Origin: Actinomycetota bacterium
GTDB taxonomy: Bacteria > Actinomycetota > Rubrobacteria > Rubrobacterales > Rubrobacteraceae
Direction of reading: 5' to 3'
Assembly: GCA_004563715.1 (NCBI GenBank)
Contig: SIRX01000189.1
Coordinates: 1-35,803, forward strand
Length of the DNA stretch: 35,803 nucleotides
Shown: positions 6,307 to 14,959 of the stretch, in pieces
Numbering within the stretch: position 1 is the first letter of the stretch
Layout of the letters: each line of letters starts with the position of its first letter
Notes under the pieces: model-generated
Databases searched by the model: none
Told to the model about the DNA's origin: nothing
The model's input: the letters and a program-made list of their open reading frames with translations, nothing else
Translations under genes and position numbers: made by a program

Positions 6307-8529
6307 TCACCACATCAGGCTCGACGGGTCGTTGTCCACGTCCTCTATCCCACGCAAATCGTCGTAGCCTCCGCTCCACACGTACAGCTCTTCGACCACC
6401 TCGATCACCCACTCCCGCTTGTCCTCAAACTCGTTCTCGAACATCGAGACGACGTACGGCTGCAGCCGCCGGTGGTCGCCGCTCCACAGGCCGGTCTTCC
6501 GGATACGCTCCAGCAACCGGTCCAACTCGCCGCCTCCACCGTAGCGCACGACTACCGGCACGCTCTGCTCGGAGATCAACCGGTACCGCCCGGCGACCTC
6601 CGGGTAGTCCAGCTCCTTCCGGAGCTTCTGCACCCCACGCCCGTCGGTGGAGACGTCCTGGTAGAGGTTTCGGAAGTACTCCCGGAAGATGGCAGGCTCG
6701 TGAAGGTCGAGGTCTGGACGCTTCAGGATGATACTGGCCTCTTCGGTCCCGGCGGTATACTCACCCCGTGGGAGACGACCCTCCTCCGGCCGGAAGACGA
6801 CGACCCGTCCCGGACGTTCCGACCTCCCCTCCCGGTTGCAACGGCCCGCAGCCTGCACGATCCGGTCCAAGGGACCGAGCGCCCGGAAGACTACGGGGAA
6901 GTCCAGGTCCACCCCGGCCTCCACGACCTGTGTCGCGACCAGCAGACACGGCTCCCCCACTTCCAGCCGCCGCCGGACCTCTCCCAGCACGTCCCTCCGG
7001 TGCGCGCCGCAGAGCAAGGTAGAGAGGTGCAGGACAGATCCGTCCTTCACGTGTCCGAGCTCGGCGAGCTCGTCCAGCACCGCGAGCGCGTCCTTGCGGG
7101 TGTTCACCACGACCATTGCCTGGCGCTGCGTAGAGGAACCGGCGAACCGCTCCGCTACCTCCCGCCAGGTCCACTCCTCCTGCGGGATCTCGTACTCGAC
7201 CCGGCGCAGGGTCTGGAAGTGCTCGGCGGCCCTATCTTCCGGCACGATATCCCGCACCGCATCGAAGCCTTCGAGGTACTTGCTCCGCTCGTCGAGTGCG
7301 GGCTGGGTAGCGGTGCAGAGCACGACGCTAACCTCGTAGCGGCGCACAAGCTCTTTGAGCATGTCCACCGTCGGAGCCAGCAAGCCGACCGGCAAAGTCT
7401 GTACTTCGTCCAGTACCACTACGCTGCGCGCGATGTTGTGCAGCTTGCGGCAGCGGCTCGTCCGGTTGGCGAAGAGACTCTCGAAGAGCTGCACGGTGGT
7501 CGTCACGACCAGCGGCGCGTCCCAGTTCTGAGAGGCGAGGCGGGCCCGTACACCGAGCTCGTCTTGCCGTTCGTCGTCCCCAGTGGGTGTGCGCCGAACT
7601 GCCGAGTGGTGCTCGAGGACGGCGTTCTCGTCTAGCTCCGAGAAGATCTCCTGGTAAACGCCCGCAGTCTGCTCGATGATCGAGGTGTAGGGAACGGCCA
7701 CTATGACGCGATCGAGGTCGTGCTCGACCGCATGCCGTAGCGCGAACGCCAGCCCGCTCCGCGTCTTCCCACCCCCGGTCGGCACCCCGAGCCGGAAGAC
7801 CCCCGGCAGAGTTTCGGCGGCCTCCAGACAGTAGCCGTACACCTTGTTGCGTACCCGGTTGACCGGAGTCGAGTGGCATCTTGCACCGGCAGTCATGGCT
7901 GCCTGATCCCGCCGGAAGACCTCCCACATCTCTCGCAGCCCAACCTCTGCGCCCCGCAATCCGGAAGCCTCCGGCTCGAAGTGCGTCTCCGTGTCCAGGA
8001 AGTCCGCGTCCACCAGCGCCGAGAAGAGCATGCGCTGGAAAACCTCCGCTTGCAACACCTCGCGCGGAGGGTCCGTAAAGAGCGAGCGCACGTCGCCCCG
8101 GAACCCGACGCTGCCCATCGCCTCCTCCGCTACCGGCAACAGCCCTTCATACCTCTCCCGCTGCTCGGGCTGGCGTACCACGTCTTTTAGCTTCGCTTTG
8201 TTCGGCAGCCCGGCGTGGTGACCGTGGATTGCCGCCGCCAGCACCTGCACGGAGTCGAAGGCGAGCATCGCCCCGTACACGGCGTGCGGCGTCCCGCTCT
8301 TCGGAGGAACTTCCCCGGCTAGATCAGCCTCGTGACACCCTTTCAGGTATTCCTGAAAAGCGGGGTTGAACTTGCCCAGGTCGTGCCAGAGCCCGGCCAG
8401 CCGCCCCAACTCGTCCGCACCGAACTTCGAAGCATTCTCCTGCGCCAGCGCCGAGGTACGCTCCAGGTGAGATACGAGGTCATGCCAGGGCCCGTTTTCC
8501 ACCGGTGTGTGCGCATAGAATTGCCCCAT
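6307..8529 (-). CDS. cas3: Cas3, HD nuclease-helicase of the I-C system
   Basis: Cas3 is recruited by the target-bound effector to unwind and degrade DNA. The 740-residue protein has an N-terminal HD nuclease domain, with GLWHDLGKF near residues 46-54 and AAIHGHHAGL near 100. A superfamily 2 helicase follows: Walker A GVPTGGGKT near 248-256, DEVQ at about 374-377, the VVLCTATQP motif, and the late motif QAAGRCNREG. All key residues are present. The ATG at 8529 is preceded by GGGGAGGAGC; a TTG at 8541 is possible but less likely. It is the first gene of the cas operon, with 287 bp between it and dnaE. Confidence 0.96.
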   Translation of the reverse strand: MGQFYAHTPVENGPWHDLVSHLERTSALAQENASKFGADELGRLAGLWHDLGKFNPAFQEYLKGCHEADLAGEVPPKSGTPHAVYGAMLAFDSVQVLAAAIHGHHAGLPNKAKLKDVVRQPEQRERYEGLLPVAEEAMGSVGFRGDVRSLFTDPPREVLQAEVFQRMLFSALVDADFLDTETHFEPEASGLRGAEVGLREMWEVFRRDQAAMTAGARCHSTPVNRVRNKVYGYCLEAAETLPGVFRLGVPTGGGKTRSGLAFALRHAVEHDLDRVIVAVPYTSIIEQTAGVYQEIFSELDENAVLEHHSAVRRTPTGDDERQDELGVRARLASQNWDAPLVVTTTVQLFESLFANRTSRCRKLHNIARSVVVLDEVQTLPVGLLAPTVDMLKELVRRYEVSVVLCTATQPALDERSKYLEGFDAVRDIVPEDRAAEHFQTLRRVEYEIPQEEWTWREVAERFAGSSTQRQAMVVVNTRKDALAVLDELAELGHVKDGSVLHLSTLLCGAHRRDVLGEVRRRLEVGEPCLLVATQVVEAGVDLDFPVVFRALGPLDRIVQAAGRCNREGRSERPGRVVVFRPEEGRLPRGEYTAGTEEASIILKRPDLDLHEPAIFREYFRNLYQDVSTDGRGVQKLRKELDYPEVAGRYRLISEQSVPVVVRYGGGGELDRLLERIRKTGLWSGDHRRLQPYVVSMFENEFEDKREWVIEVVEELYVWSGGYDDLRGIEDVDNDPSSLMW

Positions 8530-8816
8530 GCTCCTCCCCAACTAGCCTTCGACACTCATATTACCTCACTCAAGTGCTTATCCATCGTCCAGTTTCATGC
8601 TGCACGACATGAATCCAGGCCGTGCCTGTGATGTTCGGTTAGCTGGTGATGCGTTGGTTGTGGTGAGAACGTGCTGCTGGATATCCAGGACGACCGAGTT
8701 GTGATCCTACCGCAAAGTTTTCGTCCTGGGAGTCAAAGAGCACGGCTCTCTCGACGTCCAAGCTCCTGCTCGCCGTTCCTTACCTGGTTCGAAACGCGCC
8801 ACATAAAACGTACGCG
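8530..8816. other. Gene-free spacer between dnaE and cas3, with inverted repeats and a possible decayed reading frame
   Basis: No intact gene is visible in these 287 bp. It must hold the cas operon promoter on the minus strand. The best -10 candidate is TAATAT (complement of 8569-8574), but no good -35 partner is seen. A 12-bp perfect palindrome (CTGGATATCCAG, 8677-8688) is followed by a 9-bp inverted repeat (8685-8693 with 8721-8729). On the plus strand, short stretches such as ENVLLDIQDDRV and, in another frame, YRKVFVLGVKEHG look protein-like but are broken by stops and frame changes. They may be the trace of a lost gene. Confidence 0.5.
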
Positions 8817-11800
8817 CTAGGAGACCTGCTCCATCTCCGGCGCGCGTTCCGGTCGCCGGTAACCCAGGCACCCGGCTCCCAGCAGCTGTTTGATCTCGGC
8901 GTGCAGGTCCGAGGAGTCCTCGACGGTGTGGATCTTCTCGTCCAGCCGCCCGTCGCCGGAGACGAGGAACAGCGGGCTCTCTCCGGGACGCCGTTCTATC
9001 AGGGCGAAGGCTTTATTCAGTTCCGGCCGGGGGACGCCTACCAGCTCCCGCGCGTAGAGGTACAGGGGATCAGCCCCGGGCTCCAGGTGAAGCTCCTCCA
9101 GCTCCATCGCGATAATGCGCGGCAGACCTTCTTTGCGCTCGACCCGCCCTTTGACCTTGAGGACCGCGTCCTCCCGGATGCAGCCGGAACAATTGGCGTA
9201 GACCCGGGGGAACACCATGACCTCGGCGAACCCCCGCATGTCGTCGAGCTGGAGCATCGCCATCATGTCGCCCTTGCGCGTGGTGTTGACCCGCACCGAG
9301 GTGGCGAGCCCGCCGACCCACACCACCGCCCCATCCCGGCAGTTGTCGAGGTCCGAGACCGTCGTGTCCAGGTGTTTTTTGAGCTTGTGCAATACCGGCC
9401 GCAGCGGGTGGTCCGAGACGTAGAGTCCTAGCGTCTCCTTCTCCCACTCCAGGGTCTCCCGCTGGTCGTCCTCCACGTCCGGCAGCTCGGGTTTGGCCGG
9501 CGCTATCTCCGCCGCGTCGAACATGCAAAACTGGTCCGCGTTGGCGTCCCGCGCCCCCTTCGACGCCAGATCCACCGCCCGGGCGTGGACCTCCAGCATG
9601 GCCGAGCGCGAGCACCCCGTGGAGTCGAAGGCTCCGCACTTGATCAGGGACTCCAGCGTGCGTTTGTTGTATGTCTTTGGGTCAACCCGCTCGCAGAAGT
9701 CGAAGATATCCTCGAAGGGGCCGTCCTCGTCGCGGGCGGCGATGATCGAGTCCACGCAGTTGTCCCCGACGTTCTTGACCGCCGAGAGCCCGAAGCGGAC
9801 GGTGTCCCCGACCACGGTGAAGCGGCGGCCGCTCTCGTTGACGTCCGGGGGGAGGACCTCTATCTTCATGGCCCGGGCCTCGGCGACGTACTGGGGCACC
9901 CGGTCCTTGGTGTTCATGACGCTGCTCATGAGGGCCGCCATGTACTCCTCGGGGTAGTGTGCCTTGAGGTACGCCGTCTGGAACGCGAGGAACGAGTAGC
10001 AGGCCGAGTGGCTCTTGTTGAACGAGTAGCCGCCGGCCTTCTCCATCCAGTTCCAAAGCTCCTCGGCCGCCTCCGGCGAGACCTGGTTCTGCTCGCAGCC
10101 GGCCATGAACTTGTCCTTGAGCGTGGCGAGCATCGCCGCGTTCTTCTTGCCGATGGCCTTGCGCAGCGTATCGGCCTCGCCGGGGGTCAAGCCGCCTAAG
10201 GTCTTGGAGATCTCCATGAGCTGCTCCTGGTAGGCGGCGACGCCGTAGGTGGGCTCCAGGATGGGCTTGAGGCGCGGGTCGAGGTACTTCACCCCCTCGG
10301 GGTCCTGCTTGCCCTTTTTGAAGTTGGGGATGTAGTCCATCGGGCCGGGCCGGTAAAGGGCGTTGAGCGCCACGAGGTCGTCGAAGCGGTCCGGCTGGAC
10401 CTCCTGGAGCATCCGCTGCATCCCGCTCGACTCGAACTGGAAGACTCCAAAGGTGTCGCCCCGGGCAAAGAGCCGCAGGGTCTTCTCGTCCTCGAGGGAG
10501 ATGCTGGTTATGTCCAGCTCCTCGTTCCGCGTGTGGCGGATGTTCTCCAGGGTCTCCTCGATCACGTCCAGGTTCCGGAGGCCCAGGAAGTCCACCTTGA
10601 GCAGCCCGAGCGCCTCCACGTCGCTCATGGGATGCTGGACCATCACGGAGTCCGTGTCCTTGACGCGCTGGAGCGGCACGATGTCCGTGAGCGGCTCCTC
10701 GGAGATCACGACGCCGGCGGCGTGGGTCCCGGCGTGCCGGGCGAAGCCCTCGATCTCGAAGGCGTTGTCCAGCACCCGCTTGGCCCCCTCGTCTTTCTCT
10801 ACGAGGCCGAGGATCTCGCGCGCCGGTCCGGGATGCTTCTCGCCCGGCACGTAGCCGCCGCCCTCGGGGGTCAGCACGTCGCGCAGGGTGGTGCCCACGG
10901 GCTTGTCCGGGATGAGCTTGGCGAGCTTGTCCGTGTCGCCGTAAGGGTACTCGAAGATGCGCCCCGAGTCCCGGATGGCGGCCTTGGCGCCGATGGTCCC
11001 GAAGGTGATGATCTGGGCGACGTGCTCGATGCCGCCGTACTTCTCGGTGACGTACTGCATGACCTCCGAGCGGCCCGCCACCGAGAAGTCGATGTCCACG
11101 TCGGGCATGCTGATCCGGTCCGGGTTCAAAAATCGCTCGAAGAGCAGCGAGTACTGCAAGGGGTCGAGGTCGGTTATCTCCAGCGCGTAGGCCACGATGG
11201 AGCCCGCCGCCGACCCGCGCCCGGGGCCGACCGCGATCTTGCGCTCCTTCGCGAACCGCACAAAGTCCCACACGATGAGGAAGTAGTCCTCGAAACCCAT
11301 CTTGCCGATGGTCTCCAGCTCGAAGTCCAGCCGCCGCTGCACCTCGGCGCTCTTGGCCCGCTCCCCGTACCGGCCCACCAACCCCCGCTGGCACAGCTCC
11401 CGCAGGTACTGGGCCGCCGTGTAGCCTCTGGGCTTGGGGAAGTTGGGCAGCCGGGTCTTGCCGAGCTCTATCCCCACGTCACCCACGAGGTCCACGACCT
11501 TCAGGGTGTTCTCTAGCGCCTCCGGGTGCTCCGGGAAAAGCTTCTCCATCTCCTCGACGGGCTTGACGTAGAACTCCTCGCCGTGGAACTTCATCCGGTT
11601 CGGGTCGTTGTAGAACTTGCCGGTCCCGATGCACAGCAGCGCGTCGTGCATCCGGGCGTCGGACCGGGCGGTGTAGTGGCTGTCGTTAGTCGCCACCAGG
11701 TCGATGCCGGTGTCTTTGTGCAGCTTTACGAGGCCCTCGTTCACCCGCCGCTGCTCCGGGATGCCGTGGTCCTGCATCTCCAGGAACACGGCGTCGAAGA

Positions 11801-12287
11801 CCTCCTGGTACTCCGCCAGCAGCCGCCGCGCCTCGTCGAAGCGGCCCTCCAGTATCCGGGTCGGCACCTCGGCGGAGAGGCATCCCGAGAGGCAGATGAT
11901 CCCCTTGCCGTGCCGCCGCAACGTCTCCATGTCTACCCGGGGCTTGCGGTAGAAGCCTTCGAGGTACCCCACCGTCGAGAGCTTTATGAGGTTCCTGTAG
12001 CCCTCGTCGTTGCGCGCGAGGAGCGTGAGGTGGTAGTAAGGAGCCTTGCTCCGGTCGTGCCGGTCGGCGGTGACGTAGACCTCGCAGCCCATGAGCGGCT
12101 TTACCCCGGCGTCGTTCGCCTCCTTGTAGAACTTGACCGCCCCGTACATCACGCCGTGGTCGGTAAGCGCGATGCCCGGCATGTTCTGGTCCTTGGCGAA
12201 GGAGACCAGGTCCCGAATGCGACTCGCCCCGTCGAGCATCGAGTACTCCGAGTGACAGTGCAGGTGCGCAAAGGGCGTCGCCGTCAA
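8817..12287 (-). CDS. dnaE: DNA polymerase III alpha subunit
   Basis: This is the replicative polymerase catalytic subunit. The 1156-residue protein is of normal length and uninterrupted by an intein. It has the N-terminal PHP domain (FAHLHCHSEYSMLDG, then ALTDHGVMYG), the catalytic palm motif PDVDIDF near residue 395, the fingers and helix-hairpin-helix region, and an OB fold near the C-terminus (VVWVGGLATSVRV to LKVKGRVERKEG). The histidines and acidic residues of the PHP start are retained, so proofreading by PHP is possible, as known for other actinobacterial DnaE. It starts at TTG, with AGGA six bases upstream. Its own promoter lies at 12375-12403. Confidence 0.97.
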   Translation of the reverse strand: MTATPFAHLHCHSEYSMLDGASRIRDLVSFAKDQNMPGIALTDHGVMYGAVKFYKEANDAGVKPLMGCEVYVTADRHDRSKAPYYHLTLLARNDEGYRNLIKLSTVGYLEGFYRKPRVDMETLRRHGKGIICLSGCLSAEVPTRILEGRFDEARRLLAEYQEVFDAVFLEMQDHGIPEQRRVNEGLVKLHKDTGIDLVATNDSHYTARSDARMHDALLCIGTGKFYNDPNRMKFHGEEFYVKPVEEMEKLFPEHPEALENTLKVVDLVGDVGIELGKTRLPNFPKPRGYTAAQYLRELCQRGLVGRYGERAKSAEVQRRLDFELETIGKMGFEDYFLIVWDFVRFAKERKIAVGPGRGSAAGSIVAYALEITDLDPLQYSLLFERFLNPDRISMPDVDIDFSVAGRSEVMQYVTEKYGGIEHVAQIITFGTIGAKAAIRDSGRIFEYPYGDTDKLAKLIPDKPVGTTLRDVLTPEGGGYVPGEKHPGPAREILGLVEKDEGAKRVLDNAFEIEGFARHAGTHAAGVVISEEPLTDIVPLQRVKDTDSVMVQHPMSDVEALGLLKVDFLGLRNLDVIEETLENIRHTRNEELDITSISLEDEKTLRLFARGDTFGVFQFESSGMQRMLQEVQPDRFDDLVALNALYRPGPMDYIPNFKKGKQDPEGVKYLDPRLKPILEPTYGVAAYQEQLMEISKTLGGLTPGEADTLRKAIGKKNAAMLATLKDKFMAGCEQNQVSPEAAEELWNWMEKAGGYSFNKSHSACYSFLAFQTAYLKAHYPEEYMAALMSSVMNTKDRVPQYVAEARAMKIEVLPPDVNESGRRFTVVGDTVRFGLSAVKNVGDNCVDSIIAARDEDGPFEDIFDFCERVDPKTYNKRTLESLIKCGAFDSTGCSRSAMLEVHARAVDLASKGARDANADQFCMFDAAEIAPAKPELPDVEDDQRETLEWEKETLGLYVSDHPLRPVLHKLKKHLDTTVSDLDNCRDGAVVWVGGLATSVRVNTTRKGDMMAMLQLDDMRGFAEVMVFPRVYANCSGCIREDAVLKVKGRVERKEGLPRIIAMELEELHLEPGADPLYLYARELVGVPRPELNKAFALIERRPGESPLFLVSGDGRLDEKIHTVEDSSDLHAEIKQLLGAGCLGYRRPERAPEMEQVS

Positions 12288-12374
12288 ACCGATTCCTTCC
12301 CAGGTACCGGGCCAGAAGCGGCGCCGGTCTCCCGGACGCCGCCCTCGCCTGTTCTCCCATCCTCGACGAGACGA

Positions 12375-12403
12375 ACTATAGGAAAGACACGCCGGTTTGT
12401 CTA
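12375..12403 (-). promoter_or_regulatory. Predicted sigma-70-type promoter of dnaE
   Basis: On the minus strand TAGACA (12403-12398) and TATAGT (12380-12375) are separated by exactly 17 bp. The predicted start is near 12368, giving a 5' leader of about 80 nt before the dnaE TTG. It is one of the two best promoter matches in the window. Confidence 0.72.
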
Positions 12404-12496
12404 GCCGCCTGGCTCAAGTACAGGTTCAACCCTGAGCGTGGATTTGCAGCATTTTTCACAGGTTTTTCACCCCACACTCCGCCTGGCGCGGGCGCG

Positions 12497-12766
12497 TCAG
12501 CGGGGGTCCCAGGGGTCGTCTCCGGGCGGTTCCCCGTCTTCTTTCCAGAGCAGCCAGTTTACGGCTATCTGGGCGCTGAGGACGGCGAAGAGGAGGGCGA
12601 AGACGCCGCGGCCCAGGTCTTGGCGCCAGGCGGTGTAGACGACGAGGACGACGGAGACGGCGAGGGCCGAGACCACGAAAAGAAAAGTCGAGCCGAGCAC
12701 GAGCGCCCGGGCCGCGCGCCGGAACACTCTCGTGCGGGCGGGGCGGGGTTCGCCCTCTCGGTCCAC
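12497..12766 (-). CDS. Small membrane protein of unknown function
   Basis: The 89-residue product has a basic N-terminus (about 20 residues, rich in Arg), then two hydrophobic segments, about residues 22-44 and 53-72. It ends in an acidic, proline-rich tail (EDGEPPGDDPWDPR). The positive-inside rule suggests both termini face the cytoplasm. I do not recognise a family. It starts at GTG 12 bp after the FmdB-type gene and is probably cotranscribed with it. The ribosome binding site is weak. The clear two-segment hydropathy supports a real gene. Confidence 0.6.
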   Translation of the reverse strand: MDREGEPRPARTRVFRRAARALVLGSTFLFVVSALAVSVVLVVYTAWRQDLGRGVFALLFAVLSAQIAVNWLLWKEDGEPPGDDPWDPR

Positions 12767-12778
12767 CGCCCCGGCGCC

Positions 12779-13063
12779 CTAGTCTTCCTTCGACTTCTTC
12801 CCGCTGGCGTTTTCGGTCTTCTTGCCGGTCTCGGAGCCCGAGTTCGACTCCGAGGCGCCGTTCTTCGCCGGCTCGGTCTTCTTCTTGCCGTTGCTGTAGT
12901 CGGTCGAGTAGAAGCCCGACCCTTTGAAAGAGATGCTGACCGGGTGCATCAGCTTCTTGACCGGGGCCCCGCATTCGACGCAGGTCTTCAACGGGTCCTC
13001 AGACATCTTCTGCATGATGTCGAAGACGTGACCGTTTTCGCATTTGTATTCGTAGATCGGCAT
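12779..13063 (-). CDS. FmdB-family zinc ribbon protein
   Basis: The 94-residue protein begins MPIYEYKCENGHVF, the typical start of FmdB-family regulators. Likely zinc ligands are Cys8, His12, Cys28 and Cys31; the first pair is C-x3-H rather than the more common CxxC. The domain covers roughly residues 1-45. The rest is a Ser/Lys/Glu-rich, probably disordered tail. I take the ATG at 13063 because GGAGG precedes it by four bases and because it gives the canonical N-terminus. The molecular role of this family is poorly defined; the name comes from an amidase-associated regulator. A TATAAT box lies about 35 bp upstream. Confidence 0.88.
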   Translation of the reverse strand: MPIYEYKCENGHVFDIMQKMSEDPLKTCVECGAPVKKLMHPVSISFKGSGFYSTDYSNGKKKTEPAKNGASESNSGSETGKKTENASGKKSKED

Positions 13064-13098
13064 CCGGCCTCCTCTAGCATAAAACTTACAACCCGCCA

Positions 13099-13104
13099 AT
13101 TATA
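13099..13104 (-). promoter_or_regulatory. Candidate -10 box (TATAAT) for the FmdB-type gene
   Basis: The minus strand reads TATAAT, a perfect consensus -10 hexamer, 35 bp before the ATG at 13063. No clear -35 hexamer lies 16-18 bp upstream, so only the -10 element is supported. Confidence 0.5.
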
Positions 13105-13144
13105 CAGCCTCGGAGGCAACCGGACGTGGCCTGGGCTCTCTTCG

Positions 13145-13423
13145 TTACTCCGGGCGGCGGTTCGGGTCGAGCTCGCCGGAGCGGAACTCCTCCGTCAGCT
13201 TCTCCCGGGCTGCCTCCACGATCTTGGGGTTGCTCAGGATCTCGTCTATCTGCGACTTGGTGGCGTTGCGGCGCACGTACTCCTCTTCCACCACGTCGTG
13301 GAGGTTGCCCCCCTCGTTCATCCGGTGGACGATGTACTCCAGCACCCTCTGCTCCCGGATCGACGTCCCGGTGCTCCCGAAGAGCCGGGCCCAGAAACCT
13401 TTTTTCTGCCTACCTTCGGTCAC
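13145..13423 (-). CDS. Conserved-looking small protein of unknown function
   Basis: This 92-residue, highly charged soluble protein starts MTEGRQKKGFWARLFG and continues with REQRVLEYIVHRMNEGGNLHDVVEEEYVRRN. It has predicted amphipathic helices and no membrane segment. Start is GTG with AAGGAAGG directly upstream. The WARLFG segment near the N-terminus resembles a short membrane-associating amphipathic motif, but this is a guess. I do not recognise a family. It is a single gene between the FmdB-type gene and the GNAT gene, on the same strand. Confidence 0.65.
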   Translation of the reverse strand: MTEGRQKKGFWARLFGSTGTSIREQRVLEYIVHRMNEGGNLHDVVEEEYVRRNATKSQIDEILSNPKIVEAAREKLTEEFRSGELDPNRRPE

Positions 13424-13495
13424 TTTTCCTTCCTTTCCGCTGGCGCTTTCTTGAGGTGAGTGTATCGGGTAGCACGGGGTTCGTACAGGGTAAGG

Positions 13496-14074
13496 TTACC
13501 GGCCGCCGGCCAGCTCGTCGAGCTTTTCGCCCGTCAGCCGGTAGACCGTCCAGTCGTCCATCGGCTCGGCGCCGAGGTTTTTGTAGAACCGGATCGCCGG
13601 CTCGTTCCAGTCCAGGACCCACCACTCCAGCCGCCCGCACCCGCGCTCCTTCGCCAGCCGGGCCAGGCGGCGGAGCAGCGCCTTCCCGACGCCCGCCCCC
13701 CGATGCTCCGGCCGGACGTACAGGTCTTCCAGGTACAGGCCGGGTCTACCGAGAAAGGTGGAGAAGTTGTGGAAGAAGAGCGCGAACGCGGCCGGCTCTC
13801 CTCCGACGTAGCCCAGCAGCGCCTCCGCCACCCGGCGCTCGCCGAAGAGTGATTCGCGCAATACCTCCTCCGTGGCGACGACCTCGTGCGAGAGGCGTTC
13901 GTACTCGGCCAACTCCCGGATCAGCGCGAGCAGCAGGTGTACGTCGGCCTCGGTAGCGGGCCGGATGCTGAGGTCCGCTGGTTCCGGCGTGGCTACACCC
14001 GCGCCCCGACCAGAGACTCGGCGATCTGGACGGCGTTCGTCGCCGCGCCCTTGAGCAGGTTGTCCGAAACGCAC
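13496..14074 (-). CDS. GNAT-family N-acetyltransferase (diamine acetyltransferase-like)
   Basis: GNAT enzymes move an acetyl group from acetyl-CoA to an amine. The core starts at about residue 36 (LSIRPATEADVHLLLALI). It has FALFFHNFSTFLGRPGLYLEDLYV and the acetyl-CoA loop VRPEHRGAGVGKALLRRL, then WVLDWNEPAIRFYKNLGAE. The FHNFSTFLG segment is typical of the spermidine/diamine acetyltransferase-like branch; the substrate is not certain. The start is a problem: the only in-frame start before the domain is GTG at 14074, which overlaps asd by 82 bp and adds about 30 low-complexity residues. The gene closes the methionine operon. Confidence 0.85.
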   Translation of the reverse strand: MRFGQPAQGRGDERRPDRRVSGRGAGVATPEPADLSIRPATEADVHLLLALIRELAEYERLSHEVVATEEVLRESLFGERRVAEALLGYVGGEPAAFALFFHNFSTFLGRPGLYLEDLYVRPEHRGAGVGKALLRRLARLAKERGCGRLEWWVLDWNEPAIRFYKNLGAEPMDDWTVYRLTGEKLDELAGGR

Positions 14075-14958
14075 CAGTACTGGACCCTGTCCCCCTCGAC
14101 CCGCACGCGCCCGACGAACGTGCCGGGGTCGCCGGCCGCCTCGAGCGGCGTCGGGAAGTCGTCGGCCTCACCCGAGAAGACCACGCCCGGGGCATCCCGG
14201 AGCGCGTCGAGGACTTCGGGCAGTGTCGCCTCGCGCTCCGTCTCTATGTAGATGCTCTCGGAGTGGCCGGTATGGACGGGGATGCGTACGGCCGTGGCGT
14301 AGACCTCCAGGTCGGGGAGGCCCAGGATCTTGCGCGACTCCTCGCGCATCTTAGTCTCCTCGCTCGTATAGCCGTCCTCCCCCACGCCCCCGATAAGCGG
14401 GATGGCGTTCCCGAGGATCGGCTTGGGGTATACGTCCTCGCGCCCGTTCTCCAGCGCGTCGACCCCGCCCCGGCCCGAGCCGGAGACCGCCTGGTAGGTC
14501 GAGACGACCACCTTCCGCAGCCCGAACTCCCTCGCGAGCGGCGCGAGCGTCACGACCATCTGCGACGTGGAGCAGTTGGGGTTGGCCACGAGGCCGCCGT
14601 GACCTTTCAAAGCGTCGGCGTTTACCTCGGGCACCACCAGCGGCACCTCCGGGTCGAGCCGGAAGTCCGAGCCGTTGTCTATGACGGTCGCGCCGCGGGC
14701 GATGGCCTCCCGCGCGAGCTGGACCGCCGCGCCCTTCTCGCCCTCGGTGCCGGCGAAAAAGGCGATGTCCACGCCCTCGAACGCCTCCGGCCCGGCCACC
14801 CCGACCTCGAACTCCTCGCCCGCGAGCACGGAGCGCCGCGCGCTGCGGGCCAGGACGCGCAGCTCTTTGAGCGGGAACTCCCGGCGACGTAGTTCGGCCA
14901 CGAGCCGGTCGCCGACCATCCCCGCGCCTACTACGGCAACCGTGTATCCGTCGGCCAT
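13993..14958 (-). CDS. asd: Aspartate-semialdehyde dehydrogenase
   Basis: It reduces aspartyl phosphate to aspartate semialdehyde with NADPH, the second step from aspartate. The 321-residue protein has an NADP-binding N-terminus (VAVVGAGMVGDRLV), the catalytic cysteine Cys129 in VANPNCSTSQM, and the substrate-site histidine in RIPVHTGHSES. Its length is slightly below the common 335-345. The ATG has GGGAG nine bases upstream and lies 1 bp after the hom stop. It is the fifth gene behind the SAM riboswitch, after lysC and hom, so the complete aspartate-to-homoserine route is in one operon. Confidence 0.96.
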   Translation of the reverse strand: MADGYTVAVVGAGMVGDRLVAELRRREFPLKELRVLARSARRSVLAGEEFEVGVAGPEAFEGVDIAFFAGTEGEKGAAVQLAREAIARGATVIDNGSDFRLDPEVPLVVPEVNADALKGHGGLVANPNCSTSQMVVTLAPLAREFGLRKVVVSTYQAVSGSGRGGVDALENGREDVYPKPILGNAIPLIGGVGEDGYTSEETKMREESRKILGLPDLEVYATAVRIPVHTGHSESIYIETEREATLPEVLDALRDAPGVVFSGEADDFPTPLEAAGDPGTFVGRVRVEGDRVQYWCVSDNLLKGAATNAVQIAESLVGARV

Positions 14959-14959
14959 G

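Noticed and set aside
2747-8529. Assignment of the cas locus to type I-B or I-A
   Set aside because: The Csd1/Csd2/Cas5d sequences, gene order, and absence of cas6 are specific for I-C.
8817-12287. Intein or split in dnaE
   Set aside because: The reading frame is continuous, of normal length, and no intein motifs interrupt the palm or PHP domains.
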